Source of the DNA: Conchocele bisecta
Lineage: Eukaryota; Mollusca; Bivalvia; Lucinida; Thyasiridae
Length of the DNA: 64,000 bases
Direction of reading: 5' to 3'
Assembly: GCA_029237695.1 (NCBI GenBank)
Contig: JAQRGA010000450.1
Coordinates: 1 to 64,000, forward strand
Positions within the stretch are counted from its first letter, which is position 1. The number at the start of each line of letters is the position of its first letter. Positions 1-9,968 of this stretch are shown here, piece by piece. The position numbers and the translations under genes are program-made. The notes under the pieces were generated by a model, which had not been told where the DNA came from, did no database searches, and saw nothing but the letters and a program-made list of their open reading frames with translations.

Positions 1-365
1 AATTGAGACAAGAACACAGTTACTCTTCGTTTATATGCGTAGAAACTATAATTAAGAACCTTAAATTTCGTGAATTTATTCCTCTAAATATGCGTTTCTT
101 TGCCTGCCGACGCGACGTAGTTGAACATAGTTATCTAAAATACGTCAGAACGCGGGAAATGCGACGTAGATTTGCAAAACAAAATCGTGTTGAGTGGGGA
201 TGCGCAGGATGCGCAGGAACCCCATACCACGCTCCGTTACGTCGACAAGGACCAATGTTATTGCCTCGGTGTTTTAGAGGCTCTGGCTACGCCACTGCAC
301 AGAGATTCGTCGCATATTGCCGAGTCATTTTGTCGAGTCATTTTGTGGATGTATAAAGTAGTAAC
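1..365. other. no gene recognised
   Basis: No supported gene. A CTCTGGCTACGCCACTG stretch near 281-297 resembles the terminal inverted repeat of a common animal hAT-like MITE and may be a remnant end. The open frames here show no domain. Confidence 0.4.
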
Positions 366-371
366 AGTGAT

Positions 372-535
372 ATAATTCGCACTGTTTTATATCTTTCTCA
401 ATAAAAACATAGATCAACTGCACTTAAGTCTTGAGAAGCATTTTCATTAGAAATGATTCTAAACTATGAGAACAATGGAAAATAAAAAATAATCGGCCGA
501 CGACAAAGTTGAATTCAGCATTGTGAGGGTTAAAT
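372..535. repeat. degenerate P1 (TTAACCCTT-type) MITE
   Basis: It shares the segments TCTCAATAAAAACAT, AGAAATGATTCT, ATGGAAAATA and GACGACAA in the same order as the copies near 4.4 and 5.7 kb, and ends in GTGAGGGTTAAA. Only one terminus is recognisable. It is an old, eroded copy. Confidence 0.5.
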
Positions 536-600
536 GACGATCGGAAAATGACCACTGTACAGGTAATTTTCCGTGCCGGGTCGGCACGAACGCGCTATAA

Positions 601-673
601 ACATTCGTGACGATCCGTGGCGGACGTATTAGATTGTCCGTCGCGGACCAATAATCCTGTCCGCCACGAATGT
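601..673. repeat. GC-rich inverted repeat
   Basis: ACATTCGTG plus CGTGGCGGAC on the left is matched by GTCCGCCACGAATGT on the right, so the segment can fold. The surrounding 536-1000 holds nothing else I recognise. A 154-codon minus-strand frame crosses it but shows no family features. Confidence 0.45.
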
Positions 674-999
674 CAGAAATTTCGTCACGACGCGGTGAAA
701 ATAGCAATTCCGTCTTCAGTACCGATAGCACGACGCGCGCATTTTGATTTCTTCGCCTGAGCTGTACTGTACAACGCATTACAGCGTGTCGAAACCGCTG
801 CTTGTGGTGGGTTTTCGGCATAGAGTTTACAGTTGCCAATATATTAACATAAATCTCAAAGATTTCGAGTGTAAACTGCACTAAAACGCGTCTCACTAAC
901 GTAAATTCGCTTTTTAAAATCAAACACGTTCATTTCCTGATTAAAAATGAATGATAGCCGCCATCTTTAAAACTATCGAATCACGTGACGCGAGTTCCT

Positions 1000-1226
1000 G
1001 GGGGCCGATTCACTAAACTTCGTACGACTAAAATGTTTGTAAGTGCAAAATTATGATAGTCTGTAAATTTCACATTAACAACGTTTTCTTGTAAATAATT
1101 ATTGGATTTACATTTATTGAGCATAGGCTGCATATGCAGCCTATGCTCAATAAAAGTAAATCCATAAATTGACATTTACAGACGATCTTAAATTTTAGTC
1201 GTAAGAAGTTTAGTGAAACGGGCCCT
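1000..1226. mobile_element. F1 palindromic foldback MITE
   Basis: This is a nearly complete palindrome. The outer ends read GGGCCG(A/T)TTCACTAAACTT and AGTTTAGTGAAACGGGCCC. The centre is a perfect inverted repeat around GCATATGC, flanked by ATTGAGCATAGGCT and its complement. Close copies occur at 18.5, 20.8, 47.2, 49.6, 52.7 and 54.2 kb. No clear target-site duplication or coding capacity is visible. Confidence 0.85.
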
Positions 1227-1308
1227 AGATGTCTACATCGCGCGGAGTTTTGCTTCAATGGTGGCGAATGGGAGTTTTGTACCTTTCCAAGTACTATTAT
1301 ATTTACAC

Positions 1309-1483
1309 CCGGTCGGAGCGATCGGACGACCCCCCCCCCCCCCCCCCACCCCCCCCCCCCCCCCCCCAGCCTTGAGGTCCACTTTTTTTGCAAAAAATGC
1401 ATGCCCCTGGACCCCCCTAGATACCTCAGGCCACTTTGGCCTTCGAAACGACCCCCCTTCAAACAGGTCTGGCTACGGGCCTG
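1309..1483. mobile_element. GGCCCGTAGCCAG-type MITE, left end eroded
   Basis: The right end CTGGCTACGGGCCTG and the interior (GAGGTCCACTTTTTT, CCTTCGAAACGACCCCCC) match the intact element at 59634-59779. The left terminal repeat is lost or diverged, and the interior carries a long poly-C run (about 1328-1368). Confidence 0.65.
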
Positions 1484-2066
1484 GACTGCGCAGATGTGCA
1501 GAGATTGCAAGCGGAGTAAGCCGGTTTTGTCATGTCGTCAACCAACACGTGATCGCGAGACATTGAGTGCATGCAGCCGGACTGTGAACTATAGTGGGGT
1601 AACCAAGGGGAGTGTCTGGAATTAAATGTTATTTTATTTGTATATATCATATTTATCTCAGATTTCCGTCATATCCGTGCACTAAATTAGTTAGGTAATG
1701 CCTTCTCGTTGAATATGGTTAGTTAACAGCCCGTCTGGACGATTTCTAGCCCCCTAAATGTCCCTCAGCACTGCTTACTAACCGCTATTATCGAACCATA
1801 TTGGACTCACAGGTTGAAGTAACTTACCAATGTCTATACGTACATTAAACATGCATAAAAACACCAATAAGTGAGATAAAAATATACGCTAACATTTGTT
1901 TACTCCATCTTATAACACATTAATGAGTAAATCATGTGTTTAGCTTATTTTGTTACCACTTATTGATGCTTTTATGTATATTTCATGTATTTATAAAATG
2001 AACCTTGGTTGGTTACTTGAACCTGTGATTCTACTGGCACGTTTTATCTCTAACTTATACTTGCAG
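1484..2066. other. upstream region of the TRIM-like gene
   Basis: No repeat or gene is recognised. It may hold the promoter and a 5' UTR intron of the gene at 2187, because it ends in TACTTGCAG, a plausible 3' splice site. No TATA box or upstream exon could be fixed. Confidence 0.3.
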
Positions 2067-2186
2067 CTGAGCAGCAACACAGACACAACAGTGGAGTGCA
2101 GGGTATCCTGGATTATAATACTTACACACAGCTTTATACACCGTGAATAAATTGGAAAACGTACGAGAACATCGTCGTTGTGAATT
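2067..2186 (+). other. probable 5' UTR exon segment
   Basis: The segment begins just after CTTATACTTGCAG, a pyrimidine-containing sequence ending in AG. It contains no ATG before the start codon at 2187. This fits a 5' UTR continuous with the single coding exon. The splice site is inferred from sequence only. Confidence 0.45.
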
Positions 2187-4109
2187 ATGGAAGCATCTGG
2201 AAAGAGGGCAGAAGGTGGTAAAGTTGATGGAGGGAAGGAGACAGGTGGCCACAGTAAGGACCAGAAGTCAAGGACACACGAACATCGCTGCCAGCCTTGT
2301 CAGGAGGATGACAAACATAGAGAGGCACAAGGGTATTGTTGTGACTGTGGAGAATACCTGTGTCAGGAATGTTTCCAAATCCACCCCAGAGTGAAGTTCA
2401 CCAGGAATCACGTCCTGCTGAATAAAGCAGATATGGCACGAGCGGGGACCACGCCCACTAAGGCCGGTGACGTAGACAGCGGGGAGGATAAACTGACGAC
2501 CCCGTGCCCCACCCACCCCGACAAGGTCACGGAGTACTACTGCAGGTCACATAATAAAACTGCATGTACGGCGTGTGTTATGGAGGACCACAGAGGCTGT
2601 GACGAGGTCAAGTACATTCCCGGAATTTCTAAAGAGGTCGCCGGCTCGACGGAATACAGGGACATAGAACAGACGTTTACGTCACTACTGGATACGATGA
2701 ACAACGTTGGTATGCAGGCGTCCAACTCCCGTGACCACTTGATTCAATCAGGCGCTGAATACTTGCGTGATCTGAAGGCGTGTCGCCATAAAGTAATGGC
2801 CATTATTGACCGACTCGTGGACGACGCGGAGAAGAAGTATAGGGAGTACGCGGACGCCATGACTCACCGACTGAACGACGTCAGCAAGTTAAGTCAGGAC
2901 TTCAGTGATCGTATCGCTTCCGTACAGACGGACATCCGCGACACAGCAAATAAAGGACGCGAGAATAATCTCTTTCTCTTGTTGAAGGAGGCAGAAACAT
3001 TGATAGCCGAGTGCAAAACTTCTACTTCCGGTATTGAACATAAATGCAGCGTGAAGTGCGTGTTTGTAGGAAATAAAACATTTTTGGATCATTTATACAG
3101 TGTTGGTGATATTGGAGAATTAGTGACGGAAAGTGTTGGTGATATTGGAGAATTAGTGACGGAAAGTGTTGGTGATATTGGAGAATTAGTGACGGAAAGT
3201 GTTGATATAGGAGAATTAGTGACGGAAAGTGTTGGTGATATTGGAGAATTAGTGACGGAAAGTGTTGGTGATATTGGAGAATTAGTGACGGAAAGTGTTG
3301 GTGCTATTGGAGAATTAGTGACGGAAACCTTCCCATGTCTGCGTGATGACATCAATATTCGTGGAGCTACAGATCGCAGCAGTTGTTACGTCACAGGTTT
3401 ACTCATGCTCACCGACGGTCGACTACTACTGTCTGACTGGAACAATAAGAAGATAAAGCTGTTTGATGATAAGCATAAACTCGTGTCCCACGTTCCACTA
3501 CAATCCTGTCCCACCGACATTGCGGAGACAGCCAGCGGGCATGTAGCTGTATGTATGCCACTGAACAACACCATCAAGTTAGTGTCAGTGTCGGGCACCC
3601 TGACCCCCGGGCAGGTCATCCAGACCGCAGTGGGATGCCACAGTGTGACCAGATGTGGTGACAACCTGGCGGCGGTACATGATAGATCACCAGACATTGT
3701 GGAGATTGACATGAGGGGTAGGAAGGTGAGAACTGTATGGACATGTCCTGATGGCAACCTCCAGTATATAAGACACAACACCCGCGGGGAGTTGATCACG
3801 ACAGACCTCCGCCCCGGGGTAACACGTGTCACCCGGGATGGCGTCGTGCTGGCCCAATACAAGGCAGACAACTTGGTGGATCCACGCGGACTCACCGTCC
3901 ACCCAGACGGAAGTATCTATGTCTGCGACTACGGGTCTGACAACATCCACCACATAACGGCGGATTGTACCTGTATTGAAGTCTTCGGGGACGGACGGGT
4001 ATCAATGCCTTGGGCAGCCAGTTACAACCAACACAACAATTGTCTGTATGTATCTCAGTACAGTATCTTAGGTAATGACTGTATAAAAGTGTTTTGTGTC
4101 GGGAATTAA
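2187..4109 (+). CDS. RING-less TRIM-like protein: two B-boxes, coiled coil, NHL-like propeller
   Basis: A 640-residue protein on one uninterrupted coding exon. Residues about 35-75 hold B-box 1 (C35, C38, C51/C54, C59, C62, H66, H75). Residues about 107-140 hold B-box 2 (C107, H110, C119, H122, C127, C130, H135, C138). A charged helical stretch at about 150-285 is a likely coiled coil. Residues 305-380 are seven tandem copies of SVGDIGELVTE, then a C-terminal propeller of NHL type with strands such as DGRLLLSDWNNKKIKLFD and PRGLTVHPDGSIYVCDYGSD. There is no RING ahead of the B-boxes, so intrinsic E3 ligase activity is not expected. TRIM-family members often act as cytoplasmic scaffolds in innate immunity or RNA regulation, but its role here is unknown. 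ATG 2187 is the first ATG after the putative splice acceptor and has G at +4. Confidence 0.92.
   Translation: MEASGKRAEGGKVDGGKETGGHSKDQKSRTHEHRCQPCQEDDKHREAQGYCCDCGEYLCQECFQIHPRVKFTRNHVLLNKADMARAGTTPTKAGDVDSGEDKLTTPCPTHPDKVTEYYCRSHNKTACTACVMEDHRGCDEVKYIPGISKEVAGSTEYRDIEQTFTSLLDTMNNVGMQASNSRDHLIQSGAEYLRDLKACRHKVMAIIDRLVDDAEKKYREYADAMTHRLNDVSKLSQDFSDRIASVQTDIRDTANKGRENNLFLLLKEAETLIAECKTSTSGIEHKCSVKCVFVGNKTFLDHLYSVGDIGELVTESVGDIGELVTESVGDIGELVTESVDIGELVTESVGDIGELVTESVGDIGELVTESVGAIGELVTETFPCLRDDINIRGATDRSSCYVTGLLMLTDGRLLLSDWNNKKIKLFDDKHKLVSHVPLQSCPTDIAETASGHVAVCMPLNNTIKLVSVSGTLTPGQVIQTAVGCHSVTRCGDNLAAVHDRSPDIVEIDMRGRKVRTVWTCPDGNLQYIRHNTRGELITTDLRPGVTRVTRDGVVLAQYKADNLVDPRGLTVHPDGSIYVCDYGSDNIHHITADCTCIEVFGDGRVSMPWAASYNQHNNCLYVSQYSILGNDCIKVFCVGN
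3099..3326 (+). repeat. in-frame 33-bp minisatellite, seven units
   Basis: The units run 3099-3131, 3132-3164, 3165-3197, 3198-3227 (30 bp, lacking one glycine codon), 3228-3260, 3261-3293 and 3294-3326. They are nearly identical in DNA as well as protein. The repeat links the coiled coil to the propeller and never breaks the frame. Confidence 0.95.
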
Positions 4110-4271
4110 AGTCACCGGGTCTCAGATATTCACACATGGATGAACAGATGAACAAAACGTGGCTTCATTGTAGATTTCTATCATATTTTGTTCTCCCAGT
4201 TATGCCTATAAGTCGTCTGCAACAAATCTGATTGTGAAAAATGGAATTTGTGAAAACAATGTTGTGTTATA

Positions 4272-4336
4272 ATGTTTATAATACTGGAAAATAAGTAGCG
4301 TTTTCAACGCTAGTTATTTTCCAGTATTATAAACAT
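4272..4336. repeat. short perfect-type palindrome
   Basis: ATGTTTATAATACTGGAAAA on the left is complemented on the right around a small TTTTCAA loop. It lies in the 3' flank of the TRIM-like gene and could form a cruciform or an RNA hairpin if included in the 3' UTR. Confidence 0.7.
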
Positions 4337-4360
4337 GTTTTTTTTACAAATTTCTTGTAT

Positions 4361-4610
4361 TTAACCCTTAGACCGCTACTCACAACAATTGTCGTCTGCT
4401 GTTGTTTTTATATCTTGCTTGGACAGCACTTTCCATTGGAAATGATTCTGAAGTGCTGTCGAGGCATGTTGTAACCATTTTTTTATTGAGAAATAAGGCG
4501 AGATAAAAGCAGCAGCAGACAATTGTAAAGTGCTGTCAAAACATGTTTTTCATGATAAAAATGGAAAATAGAAAATAAACAGCAGAGGACAAAATAGTTG
4601 TGAGTTCATG
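4361..4610. mobile_element. P1 MITE (TTAACCCTT end)
   Basis: It starts TTAACCCTTAGACC and contains the family hairpin around CATTGGAAATGATTCTGAAG. TTAA next to CCC is the arrangement of piggyBac-type ends. The right end is poorly preserved. An AATAAA at 4666-4671 is a possible polyadenylation signal for the upstream gene if its 3' UTR reads through. Confidence 0.55.
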
Positions 4611-4934
4611 ACTGTCTGGATATTAAAGTGACATTTTCCTGTCAAATTTACATATTTTTAAATTAAATAAATTTGTGTTATTTCAGTTTGCATATAAATA
4701 TTTGTTGTGAAATATTTTAAACTTTTATTGTTCATAGAAATAAAAACAAAATTATTGAAAAAATTTGTGAATATTTATTTTTTTTTATTTTTTTTTGGTA
4801 AAACATTTTATTCTATATCTACCCGTGAAATACAGAGTTATAGATGTAAATAAAACTCATATGTTCTCATGATGAAATAAACAACTTCCAGTGAGAATAC
4901 GACTACTTCCGCCATCTATATTCATTTTTTTTTT

Positions 4935-5185
4935 TTAAATATCCGTGCGAAAAAAAATTTGTTCACTTTTTTTTGGTTTCACACAATTTTCAATAATTAT
5001 TTAAAAAATAAATGTTTTTTAAATTTTAAAATATTTTTTTCATAATATCCGGCCGAAAAAATATTTTACTTTTTTTTGGTTTCACACAATTTTTCAATAA
5101 TTATTGAACAAAAATGTTTTTTAAAATTTTAAATTTTTTTTCTTCAAAATATCCGGCCGAAAAAAAATTTTGTTCGCTTTTCCAT
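4935..5185. repeat. AT-rich tandem repeat, about 105 bp, 2-3 units
   Basis: The motif ATCCG(T/G)(G/C)CGAAAAA followed by TTTTTTTTGGTTTCACACAA recurs at 4941, 5047 and 5151. It is non-coding, dominated by A and T runs. Confidence 0.75.
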
Positions 5186-5207
5186 GGAGTGGTATATAAT
5201 AAATATA

Positions 5208-5362
5208 ATATTCATATTTTTGCAACGAATATGACGTATATGTTCCATCTCGTGGTGTGAAATGTCCATATTTCAGGAGTGCCGGTAGGCACAAGTGAAA
5301 TATGGACATTTCACACCACTCGATGAACATATATGTCATATTCGTTGCAAAAATATGAATAT
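5208..5362. repeat. long palindrome with about 65-70 bp arms
   Basis: The left arm starts ATATTCATATTTTTGCAACG and the right arm ends with its complement. Arms include GTGTGAAATGTCCATATTTC and its complement. The loop of about 20 bases contains a second small hairpin (GTGCCGGTAGGCAC). No other copy is in the window. Confidence 0.85.
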
Positions 5363-5555
5363 CCTCTATGTATTGAAATTAACAATCTAATGCTGGTGGT
5401 GTATGTTTGTAAATGTAGTAAACTAGGGTTCAATTCAAGTGTTTATACAGCTAGATGCTGTATATGTTGTTTTATTTGAAAAATAAAATAAAAGCCAATT
5501 AAACAAATGGCAGCCATCACGACCCAATTTGGGTCGGTGATGTTCTGGACTAACG

Positions 5556-5829
5556 ACAAAAAATTAAGATAGCGGTGTAAGGGTTAAATTAATTTTGCTA
5601 GCAACTATACTATATCTTGCTGTTGCTTTTATATCTTGCCTTATTTCTCAATAAAAACATGGTTTGACAGCACTTTAGAATCATTTCCAATGGAAATGAT
5701 TCTGAAGTGCTGTTACACCATGTTGTAAATTATTCTAAAGTGATGTCAAAGTATGTGTTTGATGATTAAAATGGAAAATAGAAAATAAACAGCAGACGAC
5801 AAAAAATTAAGATAGTGGTGTAAGGGTTA
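5556..5829. mobile_element. P1 MITE with a duplicated right end
   Basis: Two copies of the right terminus GTGTAAGGGTTAA occur, at about 5575-5587 and 5817-5829. The segment between holds the family hairpin at 5666-5713. The left terminus is missing, so this copy may be fused with the one beginning at 4361. Confidence 0.6.
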
Positions 5830-6006
5830 ACCATTTTATTGTACATGTATTTTTTTACAAATTTATATATACATTGATGTTATTCACAAATGTTTATCAA
5901 TAAACGACTTCAGTACATGCATGTATGGCTTATAGCTTCAGTATGGCTTATAGCTACTATATACTTACTATTTATTACATTACTTTGGCCATCTATTTTT
6001 TTGAAT

Positions 6007-6370
6007 TTTTATCGCCACCGATTTCGAAGAAACGGGTGGCATATAGTGTTTGGACCGTCTGTCCGTACAAACGAGAGCTACATTGTGAGGTTAACCACAC
6101 AGTGATGGACTTGTTAAGAGATGCTTATTCCGTTTTTAACCTCGTTATGAATTGCTCTTGTGGGGTTATTTACTCTTATGGGGTTGTTTTTTTATGTCTG
6201 ATTGATCTTTATGGGGTCTGTTTTAGGATAGGTTAGGGTTAGGGACCCCACAATGTAGCTCTAGTATGTACGTCCGTCTGTCCGTCCGTCACACTTTTCG
6301 GTTAACCACTTTGTCACAGTTTCTCAAATATGCTGCAGGTGGCATCCGCGTTCGACAGACGCATTTCTTG
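6007..6370 (+). mobile_element. H2 hairpin-headed element (GGTGGCAT type), interrupted
   Basis: The head GCCACC..GGGTGGC forms a hairpin, followed by TAGTGTTTGGACCGTC. The tail reads GCGTTCGACAGACGC, a 4-bp stem, then ATTTCTTG. The same head and tail occur at 34245-34395. A separate MITE lies inside it at 6069-6267. Helentron-like origin is inferred. Confidence 0.75.
6069..6267. mobile_element. MITE inside H2, GTAC target duplication
   Basis: Terminal repeats share AGAGCTACATTGTG in inverted orientation, and GTAC flanks both sides (6065-6068 and 6268-6271). Removing it rejoins GACCGTCTGTCCGTAC to GTCCGTCTGTCCGTC. Its right part holds GGTTAGGGTTAGGG, which is not evidence for a telomere. Confidence 0.8.
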
Positions 6371-6461
6371 TTAGACATATTTCTGCACAATCACCTGGGG
6401 TTATGTAGATAATCATAATTAAATATTGCTAACTATTCGACTGATAGAACTTACTGGGGAT

Positions 6462-6520
6462 GTAGATCCAGATAAGCTGGCTCATTACGAGCTATCTTAT
6501 CAGGATCTGCACATTTTTGT
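6462..6520. repeat. fragment of a P2-type hairpin
   Basis: GTAGATCCAGATAAGCTGGC and GAGCTATCTTATCAGGATCT form an imperfect hairpin like the centre of the P2 elements at 17.5 and 40.9 kb. The flanks do not match those elements. Confidence 0.5.
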
Positions 6521-6589
6521 CTTTATTTTGGCTTGTGGAAAGCGCGATATAGTCGTCACTTTGGCGTGCGTGTGTGTGGGTGGTGATCG

Positions 6590-7110
6590 GGCGAATGAGA
6601 TGGCGTAAATTAATGGTATGGGTTCCTCCTTCACCCCAAGCCCCGTGCAGGCACCGGGGCGGGATCAACTGATCCTGAGAATAGTGCTGCAGTAGCCATT
6701 GCTTGTCGTAAAAGGCGACTAAACTGCCTTAACGATTGGGTTCATACTTTCCGGAACCCACTATACCGGATTTGGCCCTCATGTACAGTTTTGGCTTTCT
6801 TGTATGTGAGAGTTGAGTCAGGCTATGCCCCATATATAAAAGTAAGATTAGCGCTAATCCTATTACTTTTAGGGGATGGGATAAATGATGCTGGTGTGGC
6901 GAGGGCCTGGCACCAGATCAGGTTGTTCTAATTTCAGGACTGAATATATATTTTGATTGTAAATATTGAGTTCTGAAGTTGGGATTTACCCCCCTCGGAC
7001 AGGTGGATACGGGACACGACCCGGTTGACCCGTCTGCGTGTAGACTCCCTGAGGCTTGTACCTCTATGTCAGAAAAGCGGACGTTAAACCCTATTCACTC
7101 ACTCACTCCT
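6590..7110 (+). mobile_element. mollusc SINE-like element
   Basis: It carries GTCGTAAAAGGCGACTAAA, a motif I recall from molluscan SINEs. It then has ATCAGATCAGG-type body sequence shared with copies at 7.9-9.8 and 10.7 kb, and ends GGACGTTAAACCC plus a short CACT repeat. A tRNA head was not confidently found. Confidence 0.6.
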
Positions 7111-7390
7111 CCTTCACCCATTACCTTGATACTTCACATGGGTGTTTATCACCCGCTTGCAGAAAGCGCGATATCGTCGGCATTTTGGCATACGTTGGAA
7201 AAAATCTGGCCTTCGTGGCTTTGCCTCGTTTCTTGTTTTCATTAAAACTTAATTTTATAGGCCAATGTCTGTAAATTATTCGTCTATATCATGTGATCTA
7301 AGATAGTCATTATTGTATTCCTCAACTTAGTCGCAATGTTTCAAGCAATGTACAGCTATTTAAATTGTGGTTTATATTCCTGCCGTTGCC

Positions 7391-7570
7391 TAACCCAAAT
7401 GTTCTGTCTGTAACGCAAGGCGACTTATACTGTACATGAACATGTACATGTAATACATGGGATTTAGTACTAAACCTGTTGACCCGGCCTTAGATGACCT
7501 TAGCTGTTGATAGGCCGTTAAACCCAAACAAACGAACAAAACCTGCGTTACAGACAGATAATTCGCGTTA
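7391..7570. mobile_element. TAACCC-ended element carrying a SINE tail
   Basis: The ends are TAACCCAAAT..CTGTCTGTAACGCAAGG and CCTGCGTTACAGACAG..GCGTTA, matching the 61-bp element at 41712-41772. Between them lies a SINE-type 3' end (GACCCGGCCTTAGATGACC, then CCGTTAAACCC and a short CAAA-type tail). So either a SINE inserted in the element or the element captured it. Confidence 0.6.
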
Positions 7571-7939
7571 ACCATTCCCTTGTATATAATTATGTTCTGT
7601 TTAAATTTCTTACATTCTTGTGAATCTTGATGGCATGTGAAACCTACGGAAGCATGGAGGGAACATGTGTTTTTGTTATTCAGAACAGAACAAACCTTTA
7701 TTGGATTAAATACATCTCTGGCCATAACGTGGTGACATACAGGATGATGCACAAATATGGCGTGACGTACAAGTATGGAGAGCATGGTGATTGCTAAATA
7801 TATAAGATATATCTGTTGCAGTGATCAATGATAAGTGATGACAAATGCAGTATTCATGTGGTTAACATAGTTGTAATAACTTTAGTTGGTAAGCAGAGCC
7901 CAGCTGTACTAAACAAAGTAATAAAGTTTATACTTGCCG

Positions 7940-9830
7940 GTACCCAGTGGGTGATGGTGGGGCGAATGTGACGGCGTAAATTAACAGTAGGGGTTCCTCC
8001 TTATAGGAATCACGATTTGCCTGGTTTGGCCCTCATGTACCTTTTTAGCTCACCTGAGCAAAGCTCATGTGAGCTATTGTTACCGCAATGTGTCCGGCGT
8101 CCGTCCGTCCGTCCGTCCGTGAACATTTTCAAACGTCTTCTCCTCGGTAACCATTGGACCTATAGTCACCAAACTTCATGGTAATGGTCCTTAGGTAGGG
8201 GGATTACAAAATTGTTAAAATGACGTCATTACATATTCCAAGATGGCCGCCGTCTAAAAATAGCACAAATTCTTCAAAAATATTCTTCTCAAGAACCGCC
8301 AACTGGATTTCGACGAAACTTGGTAGGAATGATCGATGTACAATGCTCTTTCAAAGTTGTTAAAATGGTGACCCCGGGGTGAAAAATGGGCGTGGCCCGT
8401 GGGGTAAAATTGGGGTCAAATTTTATTTTTGACCAAATATGGTCATGTCATATATCAAATCGAAGGTATCAACGAGGCGATCACTCTGGTGCATTTATTG
8501 TCGAAATCGGATTGTTATGTCATCCAAGATGGCCGCCGAAAGGTCAAAAGGTCGTTCTTTTATTAGAGAATTCAAAATTCTTCTTCACATGAACCGCTTG
8601 GCCCATGGTAGCCAAACTTAAAAGTTATGGTCCATGGGTGAAGCATTTTCAGATTTGTTAAAATGGAGGTCATCGCTATTCCAAGATGGCCGCCGTCTAA
8701 AAATAGCATAAATTCTTCAAAAATCTTCTCATGAACCGCTCGCCGGATTTCAACGAAACTTGGTAGGAATGATCGATGTACAATGTTCTTTCAAAGTTGT
8801 TAAAATGGTGACCCCAGGTTCAAAAATGGGCGTGGCCCGTGGGGTCAAATTGGAGTCAAATTTTATTTTTGACCGAATATGGTAATGTCTATATCAAATC
8901 GAAGGTATCAAAGAGTCGATCGCTCTGGTACATTTTTTTATCGAAATTGGATGGTCATGTCATCCAAGATGGCCACCGAAAGGTCAAAAGGTATTTCTTT
9001 TATTAGAGATTTCCAAATTCTTCTTCACACGAACCGCTTGGCCCATGGTGGCCAATCTTCACAGTTATGGTCCATGGGTGAAGCCTTTTCAGATTTGTTA
9101 AAACGGAGGTCGTCGCTAATCCAAGATGGCCGACGTCTAAAAATAGCACATTCTTAAAAAATCTTCTTCTCATGAACCGCCAGCCGGATTTCAACGAAAC
9201 TTGTTAGGAATGATCGATGAAGAATGCTCTTTCAAAGGTGTTAAAATGGCGACCCTGGGGTTAAAAATGGGCGTGGCCCGTGGGGTCAAATTTTATTTTT
9301 GACCGAATATGCTCATGTCGTATATTAAATTGAAGGTATCGAGGAGGTGATTGCTCTGATGCTATATTTGTCGGAATCGGATGATTATGTCATCCATGAT
9401 GGCCGCCAAAAGGTCCATTTATTCGAGATTTTGAACGTCTTTTTCTCGGGAACCACATGGCCGATGCTGGCCAAACTTGATAGTAAGTTAAGATCCTTGG
9501 GTGAAGCATTTTCAGATTTGGTAAAATGAGTCATTGCTTAATCCAAGATGACCGTCATCTAAAAATAGCACAATCTTTTTAAAACACATGAACTCAATGT
9601 CACATTCTCCTCTGGTGTTCATGGAGTCTTGTTATCTTTGGCTCTTTTGTTACCTGGGAGTTGAATTGGGTTATTGCCCATTATAAAAGTAGTAGAGTAT
9701 TACTGATCCTACTGCTTTTGGGTGGGGCCAAGTGATTCTGGTGTGGCGAGTACCTGGCATCAGATCAGGATTATTCTGATTTCAGGGCTGAATATATAGT
9801 TTTGTTATTGTAAAATGTAAATATTCATAT
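7940..9830 (+). mobile_element. SINE-like unit split by an H1 element
   Basis: The left part (about 7940-8045, GGGTTCCTCC..TTTGGCCCTCATGTACC) and right part (about 9631-9830, GGCTCTTTTGTTACCTGGGA onward) are contiguous in the paralogue at 10735-10970. The 1.6 kb between them is therefore an insertion. Confidence 0.8.
8046..9630 (+). mobile_element. H1 hairpin-headed element (AGCTCACCTGAGC type)
   Basis: The head AGCTCACCTGAGC..GCTCATGTGAGCT folds as a hairpin and is followed by GTCCGTCCGTCCGTCC. The body consists of about three tandem units of roughly 435 bp, each containing ATCCAAGATGGCCG and AAAATGGGCGTGGCCCGTGG. The end is GGAGTCTTG. The insertion is at a T-rich TT site, judged from the paralogous uninterrupted copy. 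Open frames inside are not conserved between units. Confidence 0.8.
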
Positions 9831-9968
9831 AATTTAGGCGTGTTTTTCTTTTATTTATGCCGTGGCCACAAGATAATTTAGGCGTGTTTTTCTTTTATTT
9901 ATGTCGTGGTCTCGAGATAAATAAAAAAAAACACACCTGATTTATGTCGTGGCCACGAGATATTTATC
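9830..9968. repeat. inverted and direct repeat cluster
   Basis: TAATTTAGGCGTGTTTTTCT occurs twice directly. A third copy follows in inverted, diverged form. The units end in TTATGTCGTGGCCACGAGAT, itself palindromic around GTGGCCAC. Confidence 0.7.

Noticed and set aside
459..923. 154-codon minus-strand open frame
   Set aside because: It overlaps a degenerate P1 MITE and a GC-rich palindrome and shows no domain or homologous pattern.
3089..3355. 88-codon minus-strand frame with repeated SVTNSPISPTL
   Set aside because: It is the antisense of the coding minisatellite in the TRIM-like gene and exists only because the 33-bp unit has no stops on either strand.
6230..6245. TTAGGTTAGGGTTAGGG-like telomere repeat
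   Set aside because: Only about two units lie inside a 199-bp MITE. There is no array, so no interstitial telomere is claimed.
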